A stretch of DNA of 52,353 nt from the NCBI GenBank assembly GCA_021740085.1, contig JAIPAL010000006.1, positions 1 through 52,353 on the forward strand, given 5' to 3'. Positions 16,713 to 25,159 of this stretch are shown piece by piece; the stretch's first letter is position 1, and every line of letters begins with the position of its first letter. The position numbers and the translations under genes were made by a program. Under the pieces are notes generated by a model. That model was not told the origin of the DNA. It did not search any database and saw only the letters and a list, made by a program, of their open reading frames with translations. This DNA comes from Crocinitomicaceae bacterium (GTDB lineage Bacteria; Bacteroidota; Bacteroidia; Flavobacteriales_D; Crocinitomicaceae).

Positions 16713-18332
16713 ATGCGGCCAATTCTCATCCTTATTTTTCTATCAAGCCTTTTTGTTAATTGCGCAGGTAGAAAAATCGGTATGCCAACAACAATGAGCA
16801 ACATAGCCATCCCAACTACAAGAACCATAATTTATCAAGATAGTTCCTTATTAAAAAATGATATTATTCAATTTTGGGCAAATGCAAAAATTAACGAGTG
16901 GGGAGATGATGGTAAAATCGATTTTAAAATTCCTAGAGCAATTATTGGCTGTCTTTTAGCGAAGAAAAGAATTCCTGAGATTAATGCCTACCTCCTTAAA
17001 CAATATCCCATTGGAGAAATCGGATCAAAATGGTTATTAAATCCTTATGGGGGATATGATTTTACAGCAATGTCCTTAATGCCTGTATTATACCTCTTTG
17101 ATGCTTCCCCCGAACTGCTCTATCCTGAAACGAAAGAACACCTTGTCAAGAATATATTAACAATTAGAGGTCCTGGATTCACTAGAAACGTTCCTCGTTT
17201 ATGCTTTCAAGATTCTGAAAACCATATATTAATGGGGGAAGGAGCGCGTTATCTTACCAATCAATGGCTTTGTGAACACGGGGTAGAATTGGAGGGCGCG
17301 TATAATAATAAATTAAACGGGGTGGAAGAAGGTTTGAAAGCTTATTTACAAGAAATTCAAGAATATGGAATTTATGAGTACAATGCCAAGCCTTACTTAG
17401 GATATACCTATTCAGCATTGATGAATTTGAGTGCATTTGCCAAAGGGGAAATACAAGAACTCGCGACCAAAATTTTAGACCATATAAATTGGCAGTATGC
17501 CTTAAATAGTTTTAATTTCAAACATTTACCTCCCTACAGAAGACGTTTCAAAAGAAGTATTGATAATAATATTTATTCAGATTACCATTCTGTTATGTTG
17601 ATGATGTGGGCGAGTTTAAAGGAACCAGATATAAATTTAAAAATCACCAAAGGAGAACACATCGCACTTTGGGCGACCATGCTACCCTATCGACCTGCCG
17701 ATGATGTACTTAATTGGTGCCTTGCAAAACCAAATCAATACTTTGTAAAAATTGGACATGGTTATAATTCCTGTCCTGAAATTTGCAGCGGTGATAGCAC
17801 CTTTTTACTCACGTCAGGAGGAGCAAACCAAGGCAGATCATCGCTAATTGTTCCGCAACCCACCGTATTGTTTTTAGCAGATAGTGCCAAAAGACTCAAA
17901 GAACTATTCTACCTATCTAATCCAGATAAAGATTTTATGCGATGGAATAATACCGGGGTTTACCAAGATTTTGCTTGCGCAAAAGGAAGTGTACACGTTC
18001 CAAAAAATAAAAAAGCTGAGATAGATTCATGTGATTGGTCGATATTTCCTATATCGAAAGGAATATTTTTAGGCGTCTATTCAAAAAAAGGCATTGCTTT
18101 GCTAGTAATCGTTCGAGAATCTACTGCCAAAAGCGCCTTAAGCAAAATAATAAAAGAAAATCCTGATTATAAAATGTACAAAACACAATTTATGCATCCC
18201 AATGGAAATCTGATAAGCTATGACCTAGATGCGCCGAAAAACTCATGGGTAATCAAAAGCGTAAATAACCGTTTGATGGATCGCGACTTCGAAAAATGGC
18301 CTTTTTTCGAAGGAGATCTTGACGGTTTATAA
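16713..18332 (+). CDS. Lipoprotein of unknown function, about 540 residues
   Basis: 539 residues from ATG 16713. A longer frame begins at TTG 16671, but ATG 16713 places a good lipoprotein signal at the very start (ILILIFLSSLFVNCAG, with Cys in the lipobox). I do not recognise the family. The mature part is mostly helical in its first 350 residues, with ENHILMGEGARYLTNQWL, GYTYSALMNLSAFAKGE and YSDYHSVMLMMW, a pattern reminiscent of alpha/alpha-toroid enzymes such as heparinase-like lyases. It is followed by a beta-rich part with CSGDSTFLLTSGGANQG and PQPTVLFLAD. That fold guess is weak. The gene lies alone between the nucleotidase and gltX. A carbohydrate-related role would be speculation. 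Confidence 0.7.
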   Translation: MRPILILIFLSSLFVNCAGRKIGMPTTMSNIAIPTTRTIIYQDSSLLKNDIIQFWANAKINEWGDDGKIDFKIPRAIIGCLLAKKRIPEINAYLLKQYPIGEIGSKWLLNPYGGYDFTAMSLMPVLYLFDASPELLYPETKEHLVKNILTIRGPGFTRNVPRLCFQDSENHILMGEGARYLTNQWLCEHGVELEGAYNNKLNGVEEGLKAYLQEIQEYGIYEYNAKPYLGYTYSALMNLSAFAKGEIQELATKILDHINWQYALNSFNFKHLPPYRRRFKRSIDNNIYSDYHSVMLMMWASLKEPDINLKITKGEHIALWATMLPYRPADDVLNWCLAKPNQYFVKIGHGYNSCPEICSGDSTFLLTSGGANQGRSSLIVPQPTVLFLADSAKRLKELFYLSNPDKDFMRWNNTGVYQDFACAKGSVHVPKNKKAEIDSCDWSIFPISKGIFLGVYSKKGIALLVIVRESTAKSALSKIIKENPDYKMYKTQFMHPNGNLISYDLDAPKNSWVIKSVNNRLMDRDFEKWPFFEGDLDGL

Positions 18333-18386
18333 GTCCATTTTATCGATAATATAGAAGATCAAGCGAAGGCCAAGGTAGAATTTTGA

Positions 18387-18394
18387 TATCTTTG
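18387..18394 (+). promoter_or_regulatory. -7 promoter element TATCTTTG of gltX
   Basis: An exact TAnnTTTG match, 16 bases before ATG 18411. Confidence 0.5.
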
Positions 18395-18410
18395 CAAAAA
18401 ATATTTCTAT

Positions 18411-19943
18411 ATGTCTGATAATCCTGTTCGCGTACGTTTTGCCCCATCACCCACTGGTCCATTGCACATGGGTGGTGTTCGAACCGCTTTGTACAATTAC
18501 CTTTTCGCCAAAAAACACAAAGGAACATTTATCATTCGAATTGAAGACACAGATCAAACTCGTTTTGTTGAAGGCGCACAAGATTACATCATGGATGCTA
18601 TGGAATGGTGTGGCATTATGCCGACAGAAGGTCCAGGAATCGGAGGAGATTATGGGCCGTATGTGCAATCCCAAAGAAAAGATATGTATAAGCCATACGC
18701 AGAAAAATTAATTGCCAACGAGAAAGCATATTATGCTTTTGATACACCGGAGGAGTTAGAAGCGATGCGAGAAAAATCGAAATTGATGGGTATGCCTAAT
18801 TGGCAATACAACAGCGTAACAAGAACTAGTTTGCGTAACTCAACAACACTTCCCCAATCGGAAGTAAATCAATTGCTAAGCGATGGGGCGCCATACGTTA
18901 TACGAATGAAAATGCCTCGAAATGTAGATATTCGCTTTCATGACATCATTCGTGGATGGGTAGTTGTGAATACCAATAATTTAGATGATAAAGTTTTGTT
19001 TAAAAGCGATGGCATGCCAACCTATCACCTTGCCAACATTGTTGATGACCATACCATGAAAATTAGCCATGTAATTCGTGGTGAAGAATGGTTGCCCTCT
19101 GCCCCACTGCATGTTATGCTATATGAGGCCTTTGGGTGGGAATGTCCATTGTTTGCTCACTTACCCTTGCTCCTTAAACCAGATGGAAATGGAAAATTAT
19201 CTAAACGAGATGGTGATCGCTTAGGATTCCCTGTTTTTCCAACTAATTGGACTACTGCAGAAGGCGAACTCTACTCCGGCTATCGAGAGAAAGGATACCA
19301 TCCAGGAGCATTTATAAACATGCTTGCCCTCTTGGGCTGGAATCCCGGCACACCACAAGAAATTTTCAGCTTAGATGAATTAGTAGAAGCTTTCAGCTTA
19401 GAAAGAGTATCGAAGTCAGGCGCAAAATTTGATCCTGACAAAACCCTTTGGTTTCAGCAACAATACATGCGTTCGCAATCTGATGAAAGCTTGGCAAAAG
19501 AACTTAAAATCCTCATACCATCGATTAGTCAGAATGATAATGAGTTAAATATAATTTGTGGATTAATGAAAGAAAGAGCCACATTTGTTCAAGATATTCA
19601 CATCGATGGCCATTATTTATTCGAACGACCTTCTCAAATAGATAGCGATAGTATTTCAAAAAAATGGAAGGGAGACACCAGTGCATTGCTACTTGGATGG
19701 AAGGATAAGTTAAGTCACCTGGAACTATTTGATGCAAGCAACATTGAAAAAGAATTCAAAATTTATTTAGAAGAAAATGCCGTTGGTATTGGAGCGGTCC
19801 TTTTGCCTTTCCGATTGGTAGTTACAGGCGTTGGAGCAGGTCCAGGCATGTTTGACATTTCAGCCTATTTAGGACAAAAAGAAGTGGTAGAACGCATGCA
19901 AATTGGTTTAGAAATAATTCAGAAACAACTCAATGAAAAATAG
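18411..19943 (+). CDS. gltX: Glutamyl-tRNA synthetase
   Basis: 510 residues, normal for a bacterial GluRS. It charges tRNA-Glu with glutamate using ATP. The class I signatures are present: the HIGH-like PSPTGPLHMGGVRTALYN near residue 9 and the KMSKS-like KLSKRDGDRLGFPVFP near residue 262. Adjacent are IRIEDTDQTR and YHLANIVDDH from the catalytic domain. The C-terminal helical domain recognises the anticodon. KLSKRDGD followed by GFPVFP is the form usual in Bacteroidota. No duplication or truncation is seen. Its last 11 bases overlap folB, which should be co-transcribed and translationally coupled. Confidence 0.97.
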   Translation: MSDNPVRVRFAPSPTGPLHMGGVRTALYNYLFAKKHKGTFIIRIEDTDQTRFVEGAQDYIMDAMEWCGIMPTEGPGIGGDYGPYVQSQRKDMYKPYAEKLIANEKAYYAFDTPEELEAMREKSKLMGMPNWQYNSVTRTSLRNSTTLPQSEVNQLLSDGAPYVIRMKMPRNVDIRFHDIIRGWVVVNTNNLDDKVLFKSDGMPTYHLANIVDDHTMKISHVIRGEEWLPSAPLHVMLYEAFGWECPLFAHLPLLLKPDGNGKLSKRDGDRLGFPVFPTNWTTAEGELYSGYREKGYHPGAFINMLALLGWNPGTPQEIFSLDELVEAFSLERVSKSGAKFDPDKTLWFQQQYMRSQSDESLAKELKILIPSISQNDNELNIICGLMKERATFVQDIHIDGHYLFERPSQIDSDSISKKWKGDTSALLLGWKDKLSHLELFDASNIEKEFKIYLEENAVGIGAVLLPFRLVVTGVGAGPGMFDISAYLGQKEVVERMQIGLEIIQKQLNEK

Positions 19944-20316
19944 CATAGAAGTTACTGGAATCAGGTTATACGCTTTCCACGGCTGTTTGGAAGAAGAAGC
20001 TCGAATTGGCGGAAATTACATAGTCGATATTTCCCTAGAAACCGATTTTACAGAGGCTTCCCAAAAGGATGAGTTAAGCTTAACTATTGATTATGTGTTA
20101 GTGAATAAAATAGTTACCGAAGAGATGGCGATCCGATCTAAATTGATCGAACACGTAGGACAACGAATTTGGGACAAAATGACAGCAGAACTTATTGGTT
20201 TGAATTACTTGCGCATAAAGATCCGGAAACTAATGCCACCGATAAATGGTAATGTTGATGAAGTGGCTATTTGTATTGAAGGGGAACCAACTACTACGCA
20301 CAAAAAAAACGCATAG
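19933..20316 (+). CDS. folB: Dihydroneopterin aldolase
   Basis: 127 residues, the usual size. It converts 7,8-dihydroneopterin to 6-hydroxymethyl-dihydropterin plus glycolaldehyde in folate synthesis. Family features are GIRLYAFHGCLEEEARIGG near the N-terminus (substrate-contacting Glu and the HG turn), TIDYVLVNKIV in the middle, LIEHVGQRIWD and the C-terminal LRIKIRKLMPPINGNVDEVAICIE, which includes the catalytic Lys region. The next enzyme of the pathway, FolK, is encoded separately at 33423-33866. The start overlaps gltX by 11 bases. A strong terminator hairpin begins inside the last codons. Confidence 0.93.
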   Translation: MKNSIEVTGIRLYAFHGCLEEEARIGGNYIVDISLETDFTEASQKDELSLTIDYVLVNKIVTEEMAIRSKLIEHVGQRIWDKMTAELIGLNYLRIKIRKLMPPINGNVDEVAICIEGEPTTTHKKNA

Positions 20317-20347
20317 CTTAGAAAATTATCTAATTACTATGCGTTTT
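20306..20347. terminator. Bidirectional terminator overlapping the folB stop
   Basis: AAAACGCATAG (20306-20316) pairs over 11 bases with CTATGCGTTTT (20337-20347). The folB TAG is the last three bases of the left arm. An inner TTAGA/TCTAA pairing extends the structure. A and T runs on both sides let it serve both folB and the convergent lipoprotein gene. Confidence 0.75.
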
Positions 20348-20366
20348 ATACTCGAATCGTTTATCC

Positions 20367-20816
20367 TTAGAAATCTTTAACGGCGCGTGAATTAAAGCCA
20401 TTATTTGGGCACTTAAAATTAGATGGATAAGCCGCATTTACTCCAAACTGACAAGCCCAAGGCAAATTACCATTCTTTGTTGATGACCAATAATACCAGT
20501 TCCGAAAAGTTCCTAAACTTGCCTTTTTTGTGTAGATAAGTTGCAATTCTTCTTTATTTGGAAGGCGCCAAGCCGTTCCGCCTTCACTGTAGGTAGCGAT
20601 AAGCTCAAGAGATTCATCGTAATCAAGGTAATCAGTACTTAAAACCTGATCAACTTTTGCAACGACTAAACCGTGTAAACCTCCATCGCTTACTTTTATA
20701 ACAATACCCCCGTATGCTTCTTCACCAACCGAATAAGAAATAGGACGATTCGCTTTATTACAAGATGTTGAAGCTAAGGCTAAAGCAACAACTAAAACAA
20801 TTAGATTAATTTTCAT
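20367..20816 (-). CDS. DUF1566-like small lipoprotein
   Basis: 149 residues. The lipoprotein signal is VLVVALALASTSCN with the lipid-bearing Cys at residue 19. The mature domain has the pattern of DUF1566 (Lcl_C) proteins: GGIVIKVSDGGLHGLVVA, then WRLPNKEELQLIY, WYYWSST, and a Phe-terminated RAVKDF. DUF1566 modules are found in surface and exported proteins, often fibrinolytic-like or adhesive, but have no established activity. The gene stands alone and converges with folB. No clear -7 element was found upstream. Confidence 0.75.
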   Translation of the reverse strand: MKINLIVLVVALALASTSCNKANRPISYSVGEEAYGGIVIKVSDGGLHGLVVAKVDQVLSTDYLDYDESLELIATYSEGGTAWRLPNKEELQLIYTKKASLGTFRNWYYWSSTKNGNLPWACQFGVNAAYPSNFKCPNNGFNSRAVKDF

Positions 20817-20899
20817 AAGAACAAATTTTAGACGTTAATAAATGGATTTCAGTAATGACCTCTGATAATTTGATTACGGAGGCAGTATATTTTCAGTTG

Positions 20900-20935
20900 C
20901 CTATTTTTATTGCCGAAATGAAAAATAAAAATAGG
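20900..20935. repeat. Perfect 12-bp inverted repeat
   Basis: CCTATTTTTATT (20900-20911) and AATAAAAATAGG (20924-20935) are exact reverse complements around a 12-base loop. There is no T tract on either side, so a standard terminator is unlikely. It may be a regulatory hairpin or the edge of a decayed element. Confidence 0.6.
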
Positions 20936-20956
20936 GATGAAGTGAAATGGTGTTAG

Positions 20957-21181
20957 ATAATCGCTGCCGATTACTCGAATTTATTACTGTTTTCTGACCA
21001 AATTGATGCTCGAGAAGAAAATTCATTTTGGGGTATTTTACGTAGTTTAACGTATGCAGCACGTAATAAAACGTACAGGCTTGTCGGTAGTAGTTTGTAT
21101 TTTTTATCTTCTTTAAAACAAGCTTTATCAACTTTAGAGGAATGGCTCCAATCTTTGCCTCATAAATCAATTAAAAACTAA
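20957..21181 (+). pseudogene. Possible gene remnant or non-ATG small ORF, 74 codons
   Basis: The frame runs from just after TAG 20954 to TAA 21179-21181. It reads NLLLFSDQIDAREENSFWG and LRSLTYAARNKTYRLVGSS, then an amphipathic Leu-rich helix ending EEWLQSLPHKSIKN. Composition and codon use resemble real genes here, but no ATG occurs. One could begin at ATG 20947 in the adjacent frame, run 16 codons to TGA 20995 and continue after a +1 shift, suggesting a frameshifted remnant. It ends three bases before the subtilisin ATG. Function not recognised. Confidence 0.35.
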
Positions 21182-21184
21182 ATT

Positions 21185-23320
21185 ATGAAAACGTCAATTA
21201 ACTTAAGTATCCTTTTAACTGGCCTCTTTGGTCTAACACATTTAACGGCAGAAGCACAGTATTCAACCAAACTTTGGGCGCGTGTTTCTGATAGTTCGAG
21301 CACCCCGAGAATTTTGGACAATGGAACGATCGGCTCTAACAACATCGACTTTGCGACGGCACTAAATACCCGAGGCGTTTATCAAGTTTCGCAAGCGTTG
21401 TCCCATTCAAGAATACCAAAACTTCAGGCAGTTTATGAATTTAATTGTAATTGTTCAAGTGATGAACTTGAGACAACACTCAGAAACTTTCCAAACGTTA
21501 TTTCCGAAATAGAACGGGCTCCAGATTACAAAACGCTATATACTCCTAATGATTATAATGCAGTATTTAGTTCAAATTATGCCTTAGAACTTATTAAAGC
21601 ACCACAGGCATGGAACCTAACGCAATCAAATTCAAGTATTATAATAGGCATTAGTGATGAAAACTTAAACCCCAATCACGAGGAATTGGCTGGAAAAATT
21701 GTCCACTACGATACACACAATCAGCAAGAAACAGAGCACGGAACAGCAGTAGCGATTATTGCTGCTGGTAATACCGACAATTTAGTTGGAACTAGTTCTA
21801 TTGGATTTAATTCGTCACTGGCCTTTTATCAAATGAGTTATGACGAACTTATAATGGCATCTCATTCGGGAATCGATATATTAAATATTAGTTGGTATTC
21901 TGGCTGCTCATATAGCCAGATTGAACAAGACGTTATTAACGAAATATATAATAATGGAACCTTTATTATTGCAGCAGCAGGAAACGGTACAACCTGTGGA
22001 GATCCGAATGCAATGGCCTACCCAGCTTCATACGGAAATGTATTCTCTGTGACAAGTGTCGGTGCTTTTGATTCCCATGAACAAATTCCAGGTGATCCGT
22101 ATTCAACTCACCAGCATAATCTAGCTGTAGATTTAGCTGCTCCGGGTTACAAAGTAAATATTTCGGATGCCCCTAACAATTACCTCTTAGGATCAGGAAC
22201 ATCCTATGCGGCACCTTTTGTTTCAGGAACAGTAGCATTAATGTTAAGTGTAAATAATTGTCTTGACAACGATGAAATCGAACAAATTCTTAAAAACAGT
22301 TCCAATAATATAGTTGCTGAGAATCCCCATTACGTCGGTATAATTGGTGCAGGTAGACTAAATGCAAATGCCGCTGTAATCATGGCAATGTCCAACCATA
22401 ACAACCTTTACGCAGTACCCACTGTTCAAAATGGTTGTACAGATGGCGATGGTTCTATAATTATTACACCAATTAGTGGTCAAGCACCCTACACAGTAGT
22501 TTGGAATAATGGAATGGTTGGGCTAAGTAACAATGGCTTAAATTCAGGTTCCTACGCTATTCAAATTATAGATGCACACGGATGTACTACCCAAACTACT
22601 GCAGTGGTCAATAATTCAACACCAGTTATTACAGGTGACTTAATTAATAATGTAAACTGCTTTGGCGGAAATGATGGACAGGTAAATGTGTTAGTAGAAG
22701 AAGGAAATCCGAGCTATACTTTCTCTTGGAGCAATGGTAGTAGCAGTCAAAACATAGCTAATTTACCCGTAGGAACCTATACACTAACCGTTTCTGACAT
22801 CAATGGTTGTGAAACAAGCGAAACGTATGACATAAACGAACCTAGTGCACTAACAAGTTCAGTTGTAGCAAGTGCTGATTTAGGTAATAACGAAGGTGGA
22901 ATTGACCTTAGTGTTTCAGGAGGAACTCCATCATATACTTTTGATTGGTCAAATGGACAATCTACTGAAGATTTGAACGGACTTAATGCAGGAATCTACG
23001 ATGTGCTTATCACAGACCTCAACGGTTGTACACAATCCGTCATTGTAGCAATTATTGATGAATCAACTGCAACGGTTAGCACAAATTCAGATATCGAAAT
23101 GAATGTTTATCCTAATCCTTCATACGGCGATACAAAAGTTACTTGGAAAGGAGAAGGTACAGAACTTAAAGTGTATAATCAAATGGGGGGGCTTGTTTTG
23201 AGCAAGAAAATTAGCGCCACACAAACACAAGAAAATTTTAACCTTGGCGCTGGAATGTATACAATAAAGCTCAGCAGTTCAAGCGGGTCAATTGCATCGA
23301 TGCCATTTATTGTCCTATAA
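21185..23320 (+). CDS. Secreted subtilisin-family (S8) protease with SprB-like repeats and T9SS sorting domain
   Basis: 711 residues with a signal peptide (LLTGLFGLTHLTAEAQ). The peptidase domain spans about 130-400, with catalytic Asp near 158 in GISDENLNPNHEEL, His near 185 in EHGTAVA, the oxyanion Asn in IAAAGNG and Ser near 340 in GTSYAAPFVSG. All triad residues are present; the Asp motif is divergent (SDEN instead of DTG). Residues about 405-635 hold three SprB-type repeats, recognisable by YTVVWNNG, YTFSWSNG and YTFDWSNG each followed by GTY or GIYD and a GC pair. The C-terminus (VYPNPSYGDTKVTW onward) is a T9SS sorting domain. Expect a cell-surface or released protease. Confidence 0.9.
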   Translation: MKTSINLSILLTGLFGLTHLTAEAQYSTKLWARVSDSSSTPRILDNGTIGSNNIDFATALNTRGVYQVSQALSHSRIPKLQAVYEFNCNCSSDELETTLRNFPNVISEIERAPDYKTLYTPNDYNAVFSSNYALELIKAPQAWNLTQSNSSIIIGISDENLNPNHEELAGKIVHYDTHNQQETEHGTAVAIIAAGNTDNLVGTSSIGFNSSLAFYQMSYDELIMASHSGIDILNISWYSGCSYSQIEQDVINEIYNNGTFIIAAAGNGTTCGDPNAMAYPASYGNVFSVTSVGAFDSHEQIPGDPYSTHQHNLAVDLAAPGYKVNISDAPNNYLLGSGTSYAAPFVSGTVALMLSVNNCLDNDEIEQILKNSSNNIVAENPHYVGIIGAGRLNANAAVIMAMSNHNNLYAVPTVQNGCTDGDGSIIITPISGQAPYTVVWNNGMVGLSNNGLNSGSYAIQIIDAHGCTTQTTAVVNNSTPVITGDLINNVNCFGGNDGQVNVLVEEGNPSYTFSWSNGSSSQNIANLPVGTYTLTVSDINGCETSETYDINEPSALTSSVVASADLGNNEGGIDLSVSGGTPSYTFDWSNGQSTEDLNGLNAGIYDVLITDLNGCTQSVIVAIIDESTATVSTNSDIEMNVYPNPSYGDTKVTWKGEGTELKVYNQMGGLVLSKKISATQTQENFNLGAGMYTIKLSSSSGSIASMPFIVL

Positions 23321-23336
23321 ATTGAATAATTCTCAT

Positions 23337-23362
23337 AAAAAAGGGCTACGGCCCTTTTTTAT
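23337..23362 (+). terminator. Intrinsic terminator after the subtilisin gene
   Basis: AAAAAAGGGC (23337-23346), tetraloop TACG, then GCCCTTTTTT (23351-23360): a perfect 10-bp stem with a T tract. It lies 17 bases after the stop. Confidence 0.85.
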
Positions 23363-23425
23363 TTTTTAATATTTTAATTTTATATCATATCTTTAAGATC
23401 TAAACAGTTAATTATCTTTTAAACT

Positions 23426-23722
23426 ATGAAGAAAATATTCTGGTTAATTCTAATTATTGGTTTAATTGGTTCATTTATGACCAACCCCAATGAGAAAGAT
23501 TTTAAAGAATTTATTATCGATAAATATGTGCAAGAAATGAAAGGAAATAATCCTAACATAGCGATAATTACAGAAATCCTCGCTAAGCCTGCCGCATTAC
23601 TTACCACGCTAAGTTTAAAATCTGAAGATTATAAATTATGTTCAACCTATACCATTACCAATATTAATGGCAAACAAGAACAATACCTTGGTTTCTTCAA
23701 ACAATTTGTTAAGTTAAAATAA
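23426..23722 (+). CDS. Small DUF4359-like protein with N-terminal membrane segment
   Basis: 98 residues. Residues 4-18 (IFWLILIIGLIGSFM) form a signal anchor or signal peptide. TNPNEKDFKEFIIDKYVQEM follows directly and resembles DUF4359 proteins, which have a hydrophobic start, TNP and acidic helix, and a small beta-rich end (here KLCSTYTITNI and YLGFFKQFVKL). Function unknown. It lies between a terminator and the L,D-transpeptidase gene, 71 bases upstream of the latter. The family assignment is from memory of the pattern and is moderate. Confidence 0.65.
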   Translation: MKKIFWLILIIGLIGSFMTNPNEKDFKEFIIDKYVQEMKGNNPNIAIITEILAKPAALLTTLSLKSEDYKLCSTYTITNINGKQEQYLGFFKQFVKLK

Positions 23723-23793
23723 TTTGAAAAAAGTTTTGTATATTTAATGTATTCAAGAATAGTACATTAGTATCAATCCAAGGAAATTATAGT

Positions 23794-25131
23794 ATGACTG
23801 CCAAAAGAAAAATAATCCTACTCCTAATAACCTTGTTTTTAATTACAGCTGGAGCAGCTTTATGGATCTTTAAGTTTCATATTTTTTACAACAAACCTCC
23901 TGTTAAACCTAAAAAAATAAAAGTAGTTGAGAAAAGACAATACCAACTAGAAATTGAAAGTGCTGGAGAATTTACAGCCACCATTTCCACGCGATCGACC
24001 ACTGGAATTCTTGAAGATAGCGTTAATCTTGTTCATTATGACTCACTCCAAAAACAACTACGAAACTGGAGAATAAAAATTAGTGGAGGCGATAAAATAA
24101 TACAAGACACCGTAATTACAATCACAAATAATGAGTCCCTAAAAAAGGGAATTATTGACGTTTTTTCAGCTATACCTCATCAATCTCCAAAAAATGCATG
24201 GTTTGAATACAAATACAATAAGTTTATACCACACGAAGCAATTAATGGTAATCAACTAAATACTGACCTACTAAGTGCGCAAGTGATAGCGGCCTTAAAA
24301 ACCCGCAAAAAAAAGATACTGCTTAATCGCGATATTTCTTACCTTAAAGCAAGCTTCGGTTTAGAATCGGCAGAAACAAAACAAGCGTTAAAGGATCTTA
24401 ATAAATGTCTTTATGCCAACATAAGCTACACGCTAAGAAATGAACAGATTACACTTAAAAAAGAAGTGTTTGGCCTTTGGTTGCGATTAGATTCAACGAT
24501 GCATGTTGACGTAAATAGTACTAAAGCCATGAGTTTTATTCGTTCAATGGCTGATAAAAATGACATTGTAGTATCTAATATAACATTCACTACATCAGCG
24601 GGAGTAAGAAAAACGATACATGGAGGAGACTTAGGGTACCGAATTAATCTTTATAAAGAACTGTCTGAGTTATGCAAAAATATAAAAAATGGCCTTGTGA
24701 TAACAAGAGAGCCAATTTATGGCATGCGCGGTATACCTAATGGCGTATTTGATACCAACAAAACATACATAGAAATCAATATTTCTGCGCAAAAACTTTG
24801 GTATTACAAAGCCGGCGTATTAATCATAGAAAGTGATATTGTAACAGGTAATCTAAGTAATGGAAATGGAACACCAAATGGAGCTTATTATATAAAATAC
24901 AAAGAATTAAATGCTAGATTAAATGGGCCAGGTTACAATACAGGAGTAAGTTATTGGATGCCTTTCAATGAAGGCGTTGGTCTACACGATGCCAAATGGA
25001 GAGGTGCTTTTGGAGGATCAATCTATAAATCAAGTGGTTCACATGGATGCATAAATTTACCTTTTTTGACTGCACAAACAATATACAACAACGTAAGCCC
25101 TGGCGGCATTGTAATTTGTTATACTGATTGA
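23794..25131 (+). CDS. L,D-transpeptidase (YkuD domain), periplasmic, membrane-anchored
   Basis: 445 residues. A transmembrane segment at about 6-27 (ILLLITLFLITAGAALWIF) is followed by a long N-terminal region of the peptidoglycan-binding type found in LdtM/ErfK-like enzymes. The YkuD domain occupies about 325-445: TYIEINISAQKLWYYKAG, then GTPNGAYYIKYKE, and the catalytic motif SGSHGCINLP with Cys near residue 419 and its His two positions before. These enzymes make 3-3 cross-links in peptidoglycan or attach proteins to it. The family is often involved in envelope stress. The gene converges with a sulfatase-fold gene; no terminator was recognised in the 28-base gap. Confidence 0.9.
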   Translation: MTAKRKIILLLITLFLITAGAALWIFKFHIFYNKPPVKPKKIKVVEKRQYQLEIESAGEFTATISTRSTTGILEDSVNLVHYDSLQKQLRNWRIKISGGDKIIQDTVITITNNESLKKGIIDVFSAIPHQSPKNAWFEYKYNKFIPHEAINGNQLNTDLLSAQVIAALKTRKKKILLNRDISYLKASFGLESAETKQALKDLNKCLYANISYTLRNEQITLKKEVFGLWLRLDSTMHVDVNSTKAMSFIRSMADKNDIVVSNITFTTSAGVRKTIHGGDLGYRINLYKELSELCKNIKNGLVITREPIYGMRGIPNGVFDTNKTYIEINISAQKLWYYKAGVLIIESDIVTGNLSNGNGTPNGAYYIKYKELNARLNGPGYNTGVSYWMPFNEGVGLHDAKWRGAFGGSIYKSSGSHGCINLPFLTAQTIYNNVSPGGIVICYTD

Positions 25132-25159
25132 AAATAAATCGAAGGAATAGCTTAAAAAA

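Larger units (their letters stand above)
20817..21184. other. Gene-poor stretch with a hairpin and an ATG-less reading frame
   Basis: This 368-base gap separates divergent genes. It holds a 12-bp perfect hairpin at 20900-20935 and, on the plus strand, an unbroken frame at 20957-21181 that looks protein-coding but has no ATG. No tRNA, repeat or insertion element was seen. An 87-codon minus-strand frame here is judged accidental. Confidence 0.5.

Noticed and set aside
20991..21000. Programmed +1 frameshift joining ATG 20947 to the frame ending at 21181
   Set aside because: TTC-TGA-C superficially resembles the prfB site, but a Phe tRNA slipping from UUC to UCU pairs poorly and no stimulatory element was seen. 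Decay or an indel is simpler.
20907..21170. 87-codon minus-strand frame in the gap before the subtilisin gene
   Set aside because: It has irregular composition and overlaps a better plus-strand coding signal; its end runs through a hairpin.
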